Assembly: GCF_029962835.1 (NCBI RefSeq)
Contig: NC_080583.1
Coordinates: 71,843,158 to 71,907,157, forward strand
Origin: Magnolia sinica
Lineage: Eukaryota > Streptophyta > Magnoliopsida > Magnoliales > Magnoliaceae
DNA length: 64,000 bases
Direction: 5' to 3'
This document shows positions 12,500 through 30,292 of the stretch, piece after piece; the first letter of the stretch is position 1; every line of letters starts with the position of its first letter. The notes under the pieces are model-generated. The model was not told the origin of the DNA. It was given only the letters and a program-made list of their open reading frames with translations, and ran no database searches. The position numbers were made by a program, and so were the translations under genes.

Positions 12500-13259
12500 A
12501 TTCCACTCTTCACTATATTACTTTTCTAATAGGTATCTTTGGAAGATTGGAAGATTGGAGCTTTAGGATCATCATGCTCTATGCATTGGAATAAAGCATA
12601 CGATTATTCAAATCCCTAAGCACACAATTCCAATGTTTGTAGAATAATATGTCTGCTCCCATTGGTAGAGACTGCCCACACCCAATTTGCTTGAGATGCT
12701 ACTAAATGTGGTATCCACTTGTGAAGTTGCTAAAGATCATTTGAAGAGTATGAGTACGCATGAAAAAAATAATAATCTTAGACATATTAAGTAATTTTTT
12801 TGAAAAAAATATCTATGGGTGTGAATGCTCATGTTTATTCAATATAGATTTTATAAGGTTATACAACCCGACGCTCCTTTGTGGAAAGAAGATGGGTTCG
12901 CATCTACACTTGGAGAGGCCGATCTGGGATCATTTGTGCAATGGGGGAAGGAGGCTTTGAGAATTCAATAATTTGAACAAATTTGGTACTCTATATTTGA
13001 ACATGTGTAGTGTGCATGTTTTTTTTTTTTAGTTACGCTATATGATGTTTGGGTTGTTTGTTTCTTAATTTTGAACTAATTTGACACTCTATAGTTCAAC
13101 ATAGTTATAGTCTACATGTTCTTTCTAGTTACACTAAATGTTAATTGATTTGTTTTTTTTTTTTTTGTTTTTTGTTTTTTGTTTTTTGTTTTGTTTTGTT
13201 TTTTTTTAATTTTTTAATATTGAATAAATTTTGTACTCTATATTTGAACTTATTAGTTT

Positions 13260-13580
13260 TAGGCTTCATTTGGTCATCACATTAGTATTTATGAAAACTT
13301 TTTTTTTTTGAAAACCAAATGGTGCCTAAGCCCTTTTTTAACTCTCCTTGCATTGGCGGTCCCAAGGTCGGGTAAAGGAGGAGGGAGAAGGGCTTTAGAA
13401 TGAGATCATTAACTATGGAGGAGATCTTGAAATTGCAATATCTTTGGTTTTATGGTTTTATTTGTACATTCCTGTATTGATTACTCAAGCATGACGGTCA
13501 TGCGCATTCTTTCAGGTGGATGTTGCATGTGGGAGGATTGGAGCTGCATATTTTAGATTCAAGCATCTGATACGTCTCTT
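13260..13580 (+). pseudogene. Exon-like block shared by CACTA-1 and CACTA-2, gene unknown
   Basis: Matches the reverse complement of about 42040-42370 in CACTA-2. It ends with a pyrimidine tract and AG (ttctttcag at about 13508-13516) followed by an open stretch reading VDVACGRIGAAYFRFKH. CACTA-2 has VDVACERIGAAYFRFKH. The conserved reading frame next to a good 3' splice site suggests a captured exon whose donor gene I cannot name. Confidence 0.5.
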
Positions 13581-13786
13581 GTCAAGAATGGACATATGTA
13601 GTTTATCAAACAATACATTATGTGATTATAATTACATTTATTTATTGCAACAATATGTTCGTGATATCATGTGCATGATATCTGTGTCGTAATTACAGTT
13701 ATCTGTAATAATAATTTGTTCATTATAGTGCATTCACAATAGTTATCATTGTGGTTACAATTATTCATTATGTGACAGGTTTTCAG

Positions 13787-13937
13787 GTGAGATGAACGAG
13801 TTTCAAAACAAAGCAGTCTGCGGTTTTGTGAAGCGATTCCCAGGATATATGGGAAGAATGGTTAACCTTTTCGACATGAGCCCAAACATGGCTGGTTTAT
13901 GGAGAGGCTGCGGACCGGGAACCATGGTTTCATAAAG
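13787..13937 (+). pseudogene. Possible captured exon, unrecognised
   Basis: After a gttttcag acceptor-like site the frame reads MNEFQNKAVCGFVKRFPG and continues to a stop near 13937. The composition looks like real protein (FPGYMGRMVNLFDMS), but I do not recognise the family with confidence. It may be another fragment of host cargo. Confidence 0.35.
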
Positions 13938-14256
13938 TAATCTGCTGATTTAAATATATTACAAAATTTGTACTGTACATGAACTCAAAAATGAGAACTT
14001 GATTGAGTTCCAAGTTGTTTATGAGTTTGTGACCATTATTGTAATGTGTCATTTTGATCTGGTTTCATTTTCTGAAAGTCTTTTTGCTCTATTTTCTGAT
14101 GGTCTTGGTTATTAGATATTGAAGGAAGTTGAATAAGATTTATCAGGCTTCAAATGCGGTCTTGCACGTTTATTCAGTAAGTGATCCAATTTGATTCTGC
14201 GCATGTTCTCAAGCATGTTTGTCATTATCTCCTAAAACTGTTTTTTTTTTTTCCAG

Positions 14257-14476
14257 TTCAACACACGTGCACTTCCCTAACTATAAATGAGAACTATGAT
14301 TTAGATGTCCGGGCCGACACTGAAACATTCCTCAATAAGATGGTTCTAGAGGTTAATATGTTTCCTCATTCTTCATTCAGTATAGTGGCACTATATTGAT
14401 GGAATGAAGTTGTGATGTGCTGTTTGGGTATGCGTGTTTCAGGGGCCATCTACACCTTGGAAGCATACAATAGAAG
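14257..14476 (+). pseudogene. YjbQ/UPF0047-family gene fragment captured in CACTA-1
   Basis: Two consecutive exons of a YjbQ (UPF0047) family gene with their intron. Exon one, 14257-14351, follows a T-tract and CAG and reads QHTCTSLTINENYDLDV then RADTETFLNKMVLE. It ends GAG before GTTAAT. Exon two, 14443-14476, follows tgtttcag, reads GPSTPWKHTIEG and ends before GTAAGG. Family members have QHTSASLTINENYDSDV and GPSAPWKHTLEG in the same order. Only the central part of this small (about 140-residue) protein is present; no start or C-terminal part is seen nearby. The retained intron shows that genomic DNA, not mRNA, was captured. The fragment is non-functional as a gene but could be transcribed. 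Confidence 0.8.
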
Positions 14477-14879
14477 GTAAGGAAAACCCTCGAGTTCCCT
14501 TCTTTGAATCATGAAAAGGTATTTGTGCTCTTTTCATTGAGTGATGAATTGTTATATAGTGATGTGCTCTTTTCAACCGTGGAAGTAATTTTACAGAGGT
14601 CACTAAGAAATTGAAAGGAAAAGGAGTGAACTTGGATAATAATCGGTTTTTGATTTTTCAGGTGGGTGATGGGATGATGGCTAAAAATGGCATATTTACT
14701 TGTGAAAAAAATATCATTCCATCAAAATCTATCTTCTCTTTCAATTCTTTATCATTGAAATTTTAAGGTGAAGTCGAGAAAATTTCTTTAATGAAGCCAA
14801 AGGTCAGGATGAAGGATGTACTTGGCCATATGCGAGTACACACAGACTCACCAAGATTTATATTTTCAACATTATTGTA

Positions 14880-15010
14880 ATTATAATTATAATTGATTGA
14901 ATGAAGGATTGTAATTGATTGTAATTGAATGAATGAATGATTGTAATTGATTGTAATTGAATGAATGAATGATTGTAATTAATTGTAATTGAATGAATTA
15001 ATGATTATAT
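14880..15010 (+). repeat. TGAATGAATGATTGTAAT tandem repeats in CACTA-1
   Basis: Short degenerate units of GAATGAATGATTGTAATT. The inverted counterpart (attcattcattcaattac) lies at 36945-37130 in CACTA-2, again showing common descent. Confidence 0.75.
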
Positions 15011-15059
15011 TGGTGGTAATTACATGAACAAATGATTATAATTTTTTTTAAAATGTTGG

Positions 15060-15360
15060 CAATAGCTACGGATATTAACTGTAGCTGGTAATCTAACAAC
15101 CGTAGCCGTTATTAAATTTGGCATATTGCTACGGACTTTTAGCTACAAATAATATCCGTAACTGTTCATGCTTTTCGCTACAAATATAATTGCTACGGAT
15201 TATATCTGTAGCTATTGTGATCTATGGCTACGGATTAAATCCGTAACCCTAGGTTTAAGACCTATTTTTAAACCTATGGTTACGACACCTACGACTACGG
15301 TCGTACTATCGACTAAAACCGTAGCCATAGGTCTATGATTACGGCTTTTATCCATAGCCT
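15060..15360. repeat. Right subterminal hairpin repeats of CACTA-1
   Basis: At least ten copies of GCTACGG/CCGTAGC, including near-palindromes such as CTACGGATTAAATCCGTA at 15230. They are denser and longer than at the left end. Confidence 0.75.
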
Positions 15361-15525
15361 TTACCCAGTTTTCTGGTAGTGATGAGAATTAATTCACAGA
15401 ATTAACGCATTAATCAAGGGTCTTTTGTGACAAAATGCATATTTGGGGGTATAGTTTTGTAATTATTTGATTATGAGCTTTCGTAACGAGGTCCTGATCA
15501 AAGGCAAAGAGAGGTTGTTTGCTAA

Positions 15526-16400
15526 TTATTTCGTATTGCGATGATTTTTGTTGGATGTTTGCAGTAAGGGTTGTAAACCTCTGGAATTTTGCTGATTGAA
15601 AATTTTTGAAGGATCATAAGGAATTTGGACTTTGGCTTTCCCTTTTTTTTTTTTTTTTTTTTTTTTGGCATTATGGCCATTCAGAAATTCACGAGACAGA
15701 AAATCTGGTAAAGAATTTGTAGATCCATTGATAAATTTAATTTCAAAGTCAAAGATTGCTAAAAGAGCTTGCCATCTAGCAAATATTTGTTTGGAAGCCA
15801 AATTTTGAACATCATTTTGCAAAACGCTTTTAACTGATTTGCAATATATTTTTTACAAAAAAAAAAAATGATTTAAAATATTACTTTGAAATTTAAGTTC
15901 CCATTTAATAATAGACAAAATTTCATTTTTAACTGTTGAATAATTTTGTTGAGTCTGATTCGAAGTTCCTAAATGGAATCAGACAATTTGTTCTTTATTT
16001 TTATCATTGATTTGCAATAAGATTTCATCAAATCCTATTTTTGAAGCATCTGTTTGAAGAATTGTCTTGAATTCCAAGTTGGTTTTACCGCATCAGTATT
16101 AGAAGATTGCCATTTTTCATTATTGAATTTTTTATGACAATTTTACAAGATTTTTCTATCCTTAGCTATGTCCTAATAAAAATCAGAGACATAGTTGAGG
16201 CAACCAATGAACCTTTGTAATTTAAGTTCCCATTATTTTGATCTCGAATATAATTTTTTGCTTTTTTCATAAATAACGATGGTATATCAGATATGAATTG
16301 TTTTTTCCAAAATGTATCACCACAAGAAGTGATCCAATACAGCTCGGATAGGACATATGAAATTGCTTAGGGTTTTATATTTTAGATTCATTAATTGTTC
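15526..16400 (-). mobile_element. Endogenous caulimovirid (pararetrovirus) fragment, fossil
   Basis: On the minus strand the region carries reverse transcriptase/RNase H sequence of Caulimoviridae type. RNase H phrases include RWQALLAIFDFEIKF and NSLPDFLSREFL (15526-15822), and around 15880-15960 NYSTVKNEILSIIKWELKF. Endogenous florendovirus- and petuvirus-like copies in plants have close equivalents. It is an old broken fragment with many breaks. No other viral domain is visible nearby, and the right edge is approximate. Confidence 0.8.
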
Positions 16401-17739
16401 CTTATTCTTTTTTGATATATCATCTATATTTTCCACAAAATTTTCAAGGATTGTTAAAACTTGGTCTCCTATTTGATGTCATCTTTCATCTAGAATACTT
16501 TCTCCAAAGGAATTTAATTTTACACCCGTCATGATTCTTGAATTTAATTTTACACCGGTCATGATTCTTTCCTTTTGGACCTGAGAAAAGAAATCATGCC
16601 ACCAACCATAAAGTTGGACAGTGAATCCAATCTAGCAACAATAGCACATGCTATTGTTGCATTTGCATTGCACATGAAAATTGGCATACAATTACACATT
16701 TGATGGTGGCCCCACATGATGGATGACCTACATCCAAGACGTGTCTTATATGATGGGCGGCCCACTCACACAATGGACAGTCTCCATATGATGGTTGATC
16801 CACACATCTAATGTACGACATTATAGATGGCCTAGATGTCTTAACATATGAAGATTGTTGTTATCCATTCTTTTGTTATATTGGGCATGGTTCATCTATG
16901 ATGAGATCCACCAAAACAACCATTTGAATTACACTTATAATAGAGTTGAACGCCTTTAAAAAAGATGAATCATAAGAGCTCTTATTTGGAAGTTTTAAAC
17001 ATTTGAACTACTCTTTAAAAAAAAAAAAAGAAGATCTTTACCATTTGAACTACTCTTAAAGAAAGCTCTTATTTGGAAGTTTTGAAATAAGAGCTAAAAT
17101 AAAAAGAGCTTATTAGAGTAGCTTTATTGAAAAAACTCCTATTGAACTAGAGTAGAGATGCCGGGAGCTCTGATACTAGGAGTAGTTACATGCCTTGATA
17201 ATCATTCCTGTCCAAGCCTATATTTTTGAGTAATTCCTTCATCCTGATTAGGCACATCATATGAGTGGATCAGATGGCATTTAACCACCGCAGTAGGTTC
17301 TCACAAAACTAACAGTGGGCATTCCATCTCAGCAGTTGGATTACATGAGCCTTGGATAATAATGATTTTTTAGGTTGAATGGTTAAAATGAGTCAGTTTG
17401 AGAAATTATCCCAGTAAGTACCCAAACGAGCACTTCTTCACACCCATTGTAAAATTCCTCTTTATCTGGAGATTCCAAACGTTGGAAGTATAAGATGAAC
17501 TCATTTTAATACTAATTCATTAGTTTAATAAATCTCTTGCAATAAGACTGGAAAAAATAATGAAAGAGAAGAGGTGAAGATTTGAAAACTCAAACAATAT
17601 AATTCAATCCTTTTTGCTACTCGATTCATCCTAAAAACTAAACTAAAACTCATTCAATATAAGACTAACAAACTTTGAAATTGGACAACTCAAATAAGCT
17701 ATTCTCTTTCCTTTCTACCACTACCACTATCTAGCATTT
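16401..17739. other. Intergenic, no gene seen
   Basis: AT-rich sequence lying downstream of the subtilase. 16590-16860 has loosely repeated gatggatgacc/cacatgatgg phrases of MITE type, and 16960-17100 repeats an aagagctcttatttggaag phrase. No canonical AATAAA poly(A) signal for the subtilase was found close to its stop. Confidence 0.5.
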
Positions 17740-24072
<6,333 letters not shown>

Positions 24073-24130
24073 CTTAGCCTCTTTAAAAGAAAACAAATAA
24101 AAATTCACGATTTACTTGTTTTCTAATTCT

Positions 24131-24138
24131 AATTTATA
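24131..24138 (-). promoter_or_regulatory. Putative TATA box of the subtilase gene
   Basis: The minus strand reads CTCTATAAATT, 59 bp upstream of the chosen ATG at 24072. Transcription would start near 24100-24110, giving a short leader of about 30-40 nt. Confidence 0.55.
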
Positions 24139-24221
24139 GAGTTTATGTAGTAATTAATTTAAATATTGCTACGTATCTATGTATTGATAGTTATCTCAAT
24201 TGTATTTTATTTTATGTTTTT

Positions 24222-24603
24222 TTAACGAAACGTTATCGGGAGTCATGCTCCCCTGCGCACCTACGCACGTGCGCACCTTTGCACACGTGTTATGTGTGTC
24301 TAATCTGAACGGTCCATGTGATGTGGAATCCCATGCAACTTTATACGAGAAATCTTAACCCTGATATAAAATTCTGGTGGGCTATAGAAAAGAGAAATGA
24401 AAATCAAGGGAGGAAACTGTTTTAATTTTTCGTGGCCCATAAAAGTTCTAGATCAACGTAAAACTTGTTCCTGGGGTGTTTCACGAGGTGCTTCTTCACA
24501 TAAACGGTTCAGATTTTGGATCCACCTCACGTATGATAGGTTCTCAAAAACGTTCGTATGTAATAGGTACGAACTGTTTCGCAGGTGAGCGTTTCCGCGT
24601 TAT
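24222..24603. mobile_element. Probable MITE just upstream of the subtilase promoter
   Basis: Weakly matching inverted ends (aacgaaacgttatcggg against the reverse of gcgtttccgcgttatcg) bracket about 380 bp containing tccacctcacgtatg and gcacctacgcacgtgcgcac. Assigned by analogy with the neighbouring elements. Confidence 0.35.
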
Positions 24604-25110
24604 CGGATTAGCTGCGGCCCGACTTCACCGGACGCGGAATCTGTGGTGACCCTCAAGTAGCTGATGGAAAAGTAGCGTGGGCTCCACCTGTGATGCGTTT
24701 GTTTAATCCATGCCGTCCATCCATTTTTCCATATCATTTGTGGTCATGATTCTTAAAATGAGGTAGATCCAAAGCTCAAGTAGACTACACCATATGAAAC
24801 ATTACATTGAACGCTTGTTATTGTTGACTCCTTGAGGCCCACTGCATTTCCCATCCAATCCACTTAGAAAATCGCATAACTATGGATGAATGGAAAATAC
24901 AAATATCAGCTTGATTTAAAACTTTTGTGGGCTCTAGGAAGCTTTCAACCGTTTATGTCCAATTCCTACTCTTGCGTGTGGTATGGTCTGTTTGATCTTT
25001 GAATATGTCTCATTTTTCACTCGCAAGCTCCAAAAATGATAAAATATATATATATCATGGCTGAGCCAATATAGCTTTTCCACCCGCTAGCAGCTGATGC
25101 ACCCAATCCG
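24604..25110. mobile_element. MITE, CGGATT-ended
   Basis: Begins CGGATTAGCTGCGGCC and ends, in reverse complement, CGGATTGGGTGCATCAGC. The interior has the common atgccgtccatccatttttc phrase. No coding capacity. The inverted match is imperfect. Confidence 0.45.
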
Positions 25111-25459
25111 GTTCACGCCTCACCCAAGACTGTGAGGGCTTGGGTCCACCTTGATGTATGTAATACATATTCACTCTCCATTCGTTTTTTCAGCTCATTT
25201 TAAAAATTCGCCCAAAAAAATAAAGCAGATCCAAATCTCAGGTGGACCACACCATTGGAAACAGTGGTGATCCAATGCCCACCATTAAAAACTTCCTAAG
25301 ACCCATTATAATGTTTATTTTCCATCCAACCTGTTAATAAGGTCATACGGACCAGGATGATTAGAAAAAATAAATATCAGATTGATTCAAAAGCTTTATA
25401 TTAGTCAATCACCATCGTTTCCTTTGTGTGGTCCACCTGATATTTGGATATGCTTCCAG

Positions 25460-25953
25460 CGGATTAGCTGGTGTACCACACAGCAACCTACTTGGTATGG
25501 GTACGTGTCGTGCGCAAGACGAGCTGATCCTCCTCGAGTCCTGACTTGTACGAAACGGTTCAAAGGAGATGAAAGTTACATGGCCCCATAACGATGTATT
25601 TATCATATCTATACCGTTCATCCATTTGAAGAGATCATTTTATATCTTGATCCGAAAAATTTCTAATTTAAAACAATCGTAGGGCCCACCCCACCGTAAC
25701 GTATATCATATTGATCCAAAATTTCTATGACCCCTAACAGGGTTTCAATGGCATACGTGCAAACCTCCACTGCTTTTTATAGTGTGGTCCACTTGATATT
25801 TGGATCTATTTCATTTTTCGGTTCATGCCTTAGGATGAGCTCATCAAGTGGATTTATGGTTTGGATATAACTCATGCCTCATGATGGACCATAGAACATG
25901 ATGACGTCAACACACCAGCAACATCGGTGGTGTGTGGTACACCAGCCAATCCG
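25460..25953. mobile_element. MITE with 23-bp inverted ends
   Basis: A 494-bp unit whose left end CGGATTAGCTGGTGTACC and reversed right end CGGATTGGCTGGTGTACC differ by one base and continue with ACACA. The interior carries the shared ccgttcatccatttg phrase and gggcccaccccaccgtaacg. Non-coding. Confidence 0.75.
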
Positions 25954-26100
25954 TTTCCCCGGGCGTCGGTGCCGTGTTCAACTGGAGCGGATTAGGTGCG
26001 TTCCCGGCTTCGCTCGACCCGGTGCAGCCCTCTCCGTTGGACCATCTTGATATATGCATTGTATATCCACGCCGTCCATCCATTTATTTTAGGACATAAA

Positions 26101-26621
26101 CGGACGCAGATTGGCTAGTGACTCTGACACTACCCAATGGCTAGTGGTCGTTGCTCTGTGGGCCCCACCATGATGTATGTGTTTCATCCACGCTGTTCAT
26201 CTATTTTTCCAGATCATTTTATAGCATGAGCCTAAAATTAAGTTAGATCCATGTCTCAAGTGACCCACGTCACAGGAAACAGTGTTGATTGAACGCTGAC
26301 CATTAAAAGCTCCTTGAGAGCCACATAAGTTTTATATAAACCTGATATTTGTTTTTTCCCTTCATCCAGTCTGTATGACCTAATAAACAGGTTGGATGTC
26401 AAATACGCATTAGAGTGGCCATAAGTGAATTTTAATGGTGGACATTCAATCACTATTGTTTTCTTATGGTACGGTCCACTTGAGATTTAGATGAAACCTA
26501 AAATGATTTTGAGAAAATGGATGGACAACATGGATAATACAAATACATCATGGTGGAGCCTACAAAGAATCAACCACTAACCACCTGACTAGTGGCAGCG
26601 TCGCTAGCCAAATCGCGTCCG
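26101..26621. mobile_element. MITE with about 50-bp imperfect inverted ends
   Basis: A 521-bp unit with ends CGGACGCAGATTGGCTAGTG and, reversed, CGGACGCGATTTGGCTAGCG. The match continues as variants of CACTAGYCARGTGGYTAGTGG. It appears to have landed in a further, truncated copy (25979-26100) of the CGGATTAG group. Non-coding. Confidence 0.75.
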
Positions 26622-26671
26622 ATGATGCATGCTAAGCTATGGATCATTAAATCAACAATTGGGGCTACACC

Positions 26672-28806
26672 CGGTGAAAGTCGAGAAAGACTTTTGAGAA
26701 TGTGATGTGGGTCCTATTAAATCAACAATTGGGGTTACACCTCTGCCGATCTGATCTGTTCATTTTAATCGAATAGTCGTAAACTCACAATAAAGTTATT
26801 TAAGAAAAAAAATATTTAGACCTATCCGTAGCCCACAAATACATTAATGTTGTGAGTTAATTCTGAATTATTTTCTCCGGTGTGGTCCATCTGTGATAAG
26901 TTTTGCCTTCAAACTTGGGCAGATGTCATGAAATTAAAACCTTTTTCATTTGGATGACTTGAATATGTTACAAGATTATCCAGTGGGCCTAACATAAGAT
27001 GTGAGATGGGTTCAAAAGGGGACGCTTGACGTAGGAAGGCCATCTGGCATTTTCCTTCTTTTCTTGTTCATTTTTTTCTTCAAATGAGGGGTCCATTTGG
27101 TTGTTAGGACCGTTGTCACCTCCATGGGACTTACTCTATCTTTCAGCGTGCATCTAGCGTCATTCCCTCTATCTTGTCAAGCTTCTAAGTGTTTTTTTGA
27201 AGATTTCTAGTCATACTCGATCTCCGACATAGAAGTTATGACCGCCAAAGGTAGGTTTAGGTTAGGATAATAGTGGTTTTTATGTTTTATTTTTTCAACA
27301 AGCATCAATGGTGGGAGTTTGTGAAAGGAAAGAGGGTATGGTGGTTCCCTTTATAATTGTTTTTTTGTCTTTTTTTTTTTTTGAGTATGAATGGTGGGAG
27401 TTTGTCAAAGGGATAAATTTTGTAAAAGAAGAATGTTGTAATGGATGAATGTAATAAATGTCGAAATGGAAGAATGTTGACATGGGAGAATGTTACAATT
27501 GATGAATATTGTATAGCAGATTGTTGATATTCACTATGGATCATTAATAATCACTGTGGATCACCGATATTCAATGAGGATCACCGACATTCAGTAAGGA
27601 TCACCAATATTAACTATGGATCATTGATTTTCATTGTGTGTTGCCAATATTCAGTGAGACTCACTGAAATTAACTATAGATCGTTGTTATTCACTATGGA
27701 TCACCAATATTCACTGTGGATTGCAGATACACATTTATATTGCCAATCTGACGATAACTATTATAACTCCCTCGTTAAATGTTTGATTTGGGTGATCTTG
27801 TACTCGTTAGTAAAATAATTTAATGAACTTTCAAATAACTTTGGAATTATCTCACTTTGACATTATTTGAATGCCTAAAAATGGGCCCAAAGTTCATAAA
27901 AGACTGCGAATCATCCTTGAAGTTTTTCATCATTATCAGGGAGTGAAGTGTTCATCTGTAATGAGTTTTACCTTCAAACTTAGGCAGATGGCATGAAATT
28001 AAAATCCATTTCTTTTGGACAGCTTGGATCTACTACAAGACTATCAAGTGTGCCTCGCATAAGATGTGGGATGGCTTTAATAGGTGGGTCTCTTGCATGA
28101 GAAAGATAATTTGGCATTTTCTTCTCTTTCCTTGTCCTTAATGTAGTAGCTTACCTCGGAAGTTGAATGGAAGAGGTGATGGTGGGTCCCAATCATTGAT
28201 TTAGTGAGGTTCACTAGAACTTGGTCGAAATCACGTTTGAGATTTTGGCCAGATATATAAAAAACCATCTTCTTTTTGCCTAGAATTTCATCGAAGCTTG
28301 GTCGGAGTTTGTCATCGTCGTCGGAAAGTCGAATATCAAACCGTACAACTACTAACCATCGATGATGCTTAGTGTGGTCCCCTCCTCTGAAAAATAAAGA
28401 AGAAAAAGAAAGAAATAAAGCCCAAATGACCTTTTCTGTGCAAGGGACCCACCTATTAAACCCATCCCACATCTTATATGGGGCTCACTAGATAATCTTG
28501 TAGTAGATCCAAGCTGTCCAAATGAATGTGGTTTTCATTTTATGTAATTTGTCATAGTATGACAGCAAAACTCATCATAGATGGATTACACTGGATGAAA
28601 CAATTCAGAATTAACTCATAGTATTTATACAATTGTGGGCCATAAACAACTTTATTTATTTATTTTTGAAATGACCCTACCATGGATTCACGACTATCCG
28701 ATTAAGGTGAACGGGTCAGAGCAGCTGAAAAGTGACCTTAATCGTTGATTTAGTGGAACCCACACCCTATTCGCAAAAGGCCATTATGACTTCCGAGACA
28801 AGCTAA
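26672..28806. mobile_element. Long-inverted-repeat element (MULE-like or foldback)
   Basis: Arms of about 330-400 bp (26672-27070 on plus, 28806-28440 on minus) match base for base over long runs, for example aattctgaattrtttycwcc, cagatgtcatgaaatt against its partner, and tgtgrgatgggtt. A third, direct copy of part of the arm lies inside at 27945-28130. The 2.1-kb unit has no transposase frame. The centre holds a minisatellite (27527-27728). Long inverted arms suggest a MULE or foldback element, but no flanking duplication was identified. Confidence 0.65.
27527..27728 (+). repeat. 20-bp minisatellite
   Basis: About ten degenerate tandem units of roughly 20 bp, typified by GGATCACCGATATTCAGTGA and ATTCACTATGGATCACCAAT. 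There are no unique spacers, so this is a tandem repeat and not an interspaced array. Confidence 0.85.
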
Positions 28807-29763
28807 CGCAGTACAAGGGTACGACTGGCAGAGGCGCATTTTAGTCATTCTAAAAGCCAAAAGTGTTCGGGGAGCTAAAAAGGATATGGATTAGAAATCT
28901 GATGTTAGCGCCGTAATTACATCATAATTGAGGGCCATTTTAATGAATAGTCCGAGGATTAGCTACTGACAACTTCAGTAGTCATCTCACTACTGTAGTG
29001 ACATCACCAAGTTTTGTGTGGCCCACCTTGTTGTGTGTGTTGTATCCACACCGTCCATCCATTTGGATAAATCATTTTAAGATATGAGTCCAAGAATGAG
29101 ATAGATCTAAATCTCAAGTGAACCATACCACAGGAAAAAGTGGGATTGAATGTTTGCCATTAAAAACTTCGTCGAAGCCACAAAAGTTTTTAATGAAGCT
29201 GATATTTGTGTTTTCCCTTTTTGCATGTTTGTGTGAACTTATGAACAGGGTTGGACCTCAAATAAATAGCATGGTATGCCCTAGGAAGGTTTCAAGTGGG
29301 CCCAAAACATGAGGATTGAACGTCTTGATTTGAAATATTCGTGAGGCAACATAAGGAATTTATCTTTTTTATTTTATTTTTATGAATAATGATATTTTAA
29401 TTTTCTTAATTACTTTAGTTTATTTGAATTAAATAGAATAATTTTATTTTCATTTAATAAAAAATAATTTCTTTATAATGTAAAACATTTCCAAACAGGA
29501 GATAGGGGTAAATGTGTTAAATTAATGTATTTCAGACATTTCAGATGTTTGTTAACAAACACGTTGTTTCAAATTCGGTACTTAATTTTCAGACTTCCGC
29601 CATAATTACCAAACAAGTTTTTTTTTTTTTTTTTAACTTCAGATTTCACATTCAGCCTTTAGATTTCATATTCAGGCTTCAGATTTCAGATTCAGGCTTT
29701 AGACTTCAGATTTAACAAACGGGGCCTAAGACTATTACACTAATCTAAGTTAATACCCTACAC
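28807..29763. other. Non-coding: MITE remnant and TTCAGATT repeats
   Basis: 28985-29350 is a decayed copy of the common repeat (ccacaccgtccatccatttg). 29637-29715 is a short tandem run of ttcagatttcagattcaggc units. The rest is AT-rich; no gene seen. Confidence 0.5.
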
Positions 29764-30292
29764 ATAGAACGCGGATTGTGTCCTACCCCCGCCCGGATGG
29801 TAATCCGTCCGGGAAGGGATTTGTGGGGCCCACCATGATGTAATTGTTTTATCCACAACGTTCATCGTTTTTCTCAGATCATTTTAAGTTATGATCCAGA
29901 AAATGAGGCAGGTGCGAGGCTTGAGTGGACCACAAAGTGGGGATTGAACGTCCACCATTAAGAACTTACTGGGAGCTGGAGAATTTTTGGATCAAGATGA
30001 TATTTGTATTTTTAGTTCATCCACATCTACATGACCTTATTAATAGGTTGGATGGTAAAAAAAACATCATGGTGAGCCTTAGAAAGGTTTCAACGGTGGG
30101 TGTCATTATCACTGCAGCTTCCTTTAGTGTGGTCCACTGGAGCTGTGGACCTTCCTCATTTTTAGATCATACCTTAAAATAATCTGATCAGGGCGATGAA
30201 TGGCATGGATAAAACACTTACATCATGATGGGCCCCACAGAGCCCTGCCTCGACAAATTACCGTCCGGGCGGGGGTAGGACGCAATCCACGT
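29764..30292. mobile_element. MITE with 36-bp inverted ends and 8-bp flanking repeat
   Basis: Ends ACGCGGATTGTGTCCTACCC (from 29769) and, reversed, ACGTGGATTGCGTCCTACCC, matching over about 36 bp with three differences. CCCTACAC occurs on both sides (29756-29763 and 30293-30300), which would be an 8-bp target duplication if five extra bases belong to the left end. An 8-bp duplication fits hAT-type mobilisation. Same family as 57681-58192. Confidence 0.75.

Larger units (their letters stand above)
9030..15381 (+). mobile_element. CACTA-1: non-autonomous CACTA transposon with host gene cargo
   Basis: A 6352-bp element starting CACTACAAAAAAATCGAGC at 9030 and ending, in reverse complement, CACTACCAGAAAACTGGG at 15381. 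It is flanked on both sides by ATG (9027-9029 and 15382-15384), the 3-bp duplication typical of CACTA elements. The subterminal regions (9050-9125 and 15060-15360) are packed with CTACGG/CCGTAG motifs, many as hairpins. No transposase (TNP2-like) reading frame is visible. The interior carries microsatellites, an exon-like piece shared with CACTA-2 (13515-13580) and YjbQ-family exons with intact splice sites (14257-14476). I class it as a Pack-type CACTA element. Confidence 0.9.

Noticed and set aside
24073-24108. Twelve-residue N-terminal extension of the subtilase from an upstream in-frame ATG
   Set aside because: It would bury the signal peptide, and the ATG lies about at the expected transcription start given the TATA box.
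27527-27728. Repeats that could be mistaken for a CRISPR array
   Set aside because: Units are directly tandem without unique spacers, in a plant nuclear context.
28077-28472. 131-residue minus-strand frame
   Set aside because: Lies across the arm of the long inverted-repeat element; no recognisable motif, frame not kept in the partner arm.
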